DNA from: an uncultured Campylobacter sp.
GTDB taxonomy: Bacteria > Campylobacterota > Campylobacteria > Campylobacterales > Campylobacteraceae
Direction of reading: 5' to 3'
Length of the DNA: 16,310 nucleotides
Assembly: GCF_938045775.1 (NCBI RefSeq)
Contig: NZ_CALIBH010000231.1
Location: forward strand, 1-16,310
The notes below the pieces were generated by a model, which ran no database searches, had not been told where the DNA came from, and worked only from the letters and a program-made list of their open reading frames with translations. The first letter of the stretch is position 1. Every line of letters begins with the position of its first letter. The position numbers and the translations under genes were made by a program. This document shows positions 15,318 to 16,310 of this stretch, piece by piece.

Positions 15318-16123
15318 CAAAACTCCTTATAAATTTTAGGTTTCATATCTTTTAAAAAATTCATTTTAGCGCGAAATTTTAAAATTTCATCTAAATTCGC
15401 CCGAGCGATCTTCACGGCCTCTTTTTTGCCTAGGCGCGCGACGATCTCGCCGTAGGGATTTATCAGCATGGAATTTCCGCCGAAACTCTCGCCCTGCCCC
15501 GTATCGCCGCAGCCGTTTACCGCGCAGATAAAAATTTGATTTTCGATCGCACGGGCTCTCGCAAGCGTGATAAAATGCTCTATGCGGCTCTGCGCAAACT
15601 GCGCGATCACAAAAACAATCTGTGCGCCGCGAAGCGCTAAAGCGCGAAAAATTTCACAAAAGCGCAGATCGTAGCAGACCGCAACGCCGATTTTGACCGC
15701 GCGATTTCCAAATTTGACCTCGCAAATTCCTAACCTATCGCCGCCGCTTACGATCTCATTTTCGCGAGCGAACGAGAAGGCGTGGATCTTGTCGTAGCGT
15801 AAAATTTCGGCTCCGTTTTGATAGATGAAAGCGGAATTGTAAATTTTATCTTGCTTAGAATTTATCGCTCCGCCAATCAAAACAGCGCCACAGTTTTGCG
15901 AAATTTCGCTTAAAAATCCCTTCGTTCGCACGGCTCCCGCGTCGGCTAAGCGCTTGAAATTTTGTACGCAAAAGCCCATGTTAAAGGCCTCTGGCAGCAC
16001 CGCTACGTCCGCGCCGCGTTTTAACGCGCGATCTATAAGCTCGCGTGCGCGAATAAAATTTTGCTCACAATCTGCAAAATTTTGAGCCATTTTCACGTCC
16101 ATTTGCAAAATAGCGATTTTCAT
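15317..16123 (-). CDS. Carbon-nitrogen hydrolase (nitrilase superfamily)
   Basis: This 268-residue cytoplasmic amidohydrolase has the Glu-Lys-Cys triad: Glu45 (VLPEAFNMGF), Lys112 (RYDKIHAFSF) and Cys150 (VCYDLRF). The YDKIH-F pattern is closest to the omega-amidase/Nit2/YafV branch, which removes ammonia from alpha-keto acid amides such as 2-oxoglutaramate. That assignment is a family-level guess, and other small amides are possible. AGGAGGG lies 6 bases before the ATG, a strong ribosome site. It starts 10 bases after the ruvC stop and overlaps the start of the cysteine hydrolase by one base. Two neighbouring amide hydrolases suggest a shared role in amide or nitrogen salvage. Confidence 0.85.
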   Translation of the reverse strand: MKIAILQMDVKMAQNFADCEQNFIRARELIDRALKRGADVAVLPEAFNMGFCVQNFKRLADAGAVRTKGFLSEISQNCGAVLIGGAINSKQDKIYNSAFIYQNGAEILRYDKIHAFSFARENEIVSGGDRLGICEVKFGNRAVKIGVAVCYDLRFCEIFRALALRGAQIVFVIAQFAQSRIEHFITLARARAIENQIFICAVNGCGDTGQGESFGGNSMLINPYGEIVARLGKKEAVKIARANLDEILKFRAKMNFLKDMKPKIYKEF

Positions 16124-16133
16124 ATAAACCCTC

Positions 16134-16310
16134 CTATTTAGGCGCTAAGCGCATAACATTTGCATGCGTAAGCGCGATAGCTATAGCATCCGTAATATCA
16201 AGCGGCTTAATCTCCTTATTAATCCCCAAAATTCGCTTTACCATGAAGGCGACCTGTTCCTTCGCCGCCTTTGCCTTTCCGGTGACAGATTTTTTTACCT
16301 GAAGCGGCGT
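16134..16310 (-). CDS. ruvC: Holliday junction resolvase RuvC, C-terminal part, cut by window edge
   Basis: The last 58 residues of RuvC are present; the rest lies beyond the window. TPLQVKKSVTGKAKAAKEQV is the conserved C-terminal substrate-binding region, and PLDITDAIAIALTHA carries the final catalytic aspartate pair. RuvC is an Mg-dependent nuclease that cuts Holliday junctions with RuvAB during recombination repair. The stop lies 10 bases before the nitrilase-superfamily gene, so this is probably the upstream gene of the same transcript. Placement with two amide hydrolases has no obvious functional reason. Confidence 0.93.
   Translation of the reverse strand, partial: TPLQVKKSVTGKAKAAKEQVAFMVKRILGINKEIKPLDITDAIAIALTHANVMRLAPK

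Noticed and set aside
1..16310. CRISPR array, prophage, insertion sequence or defence system
   Set aside because: I saw no regular repeat-spacer array, transposase, integrase, terminal inverted repeats, restriction or toxin-antitoxin genes in any frame.

Overview
The window looks like chromosome from a Campylobacter-type epsilonproteobacterium. Three things point that way: the rpsT-prfA pair, the glmM-lspA block followed by a HemJ-type gene, and AT-rich spacers full of AAATTT mixed with fairly GC-rich genes. C. gracilis or a near relative is my guess, made from composition and gene content only. I see no phage genes, insertion sequences, CRISPR arrays, tRNAs or rRNAs.

Layout. Positions 1-733 look decayed. 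They hold the end of a minus-strand zinc-ribbon gene that appears frameshifted, and a complete SemiSWEET sugar-transporter gene cut by one in-frame amber codon. A tandem universal stress protein (997-1842) follows, closed by a strong hairpin terminator. Next come a TonB-dependent ferric-siderophore-type receptor (2141-4528) and an SbmA/YddA-like ABC half-transporter (4894-7074). The ABC protein carries an unusual insertion of about 180 residues, made of degenerate repeats, in the loop just before the conserved DNPDQRI motif. An 870-bp gene-free stretch, partly GC-rich, leads to a small two-helix membrane protein with paired histidines (7944-8432).

Housekeeping part. On the minus strand, rpsT and prfA form a pair (9809 to 8445), with a hairpin over the rpsT stop codon. 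A low-GC minus-strand gene (9904-10590) encodes a cold-shock-like domain attached to two membrane helices. Its promoter lies back to back with that of glmM. The plus-strand cluster glmM-lspA-TM2/SHOCT protein-hemJ-nhaA (10683-14640) covers cell-wall precursor synthesis, lipoprotein maturation, haem synthesis and Na+/H+ exchange. The window ends with a minus-strand operon, ruvC (cut by the window edge), a nitrilase-superfamily amidohydrolase and a nicotinamidase-like cysteine hydrolase. The last two are joined by a TGATG stop/start overlap.

Most genes are ordinary core functions. The items most worth a second look are the repeat-built insertion in the ABC transporter, the amber-interrupted SemiSWEET gene, the membrane-anchored cold-shock-like protein, and the GC-rich gene-free stretch. 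I found no clear evidence of a wholly new multi-gene system.
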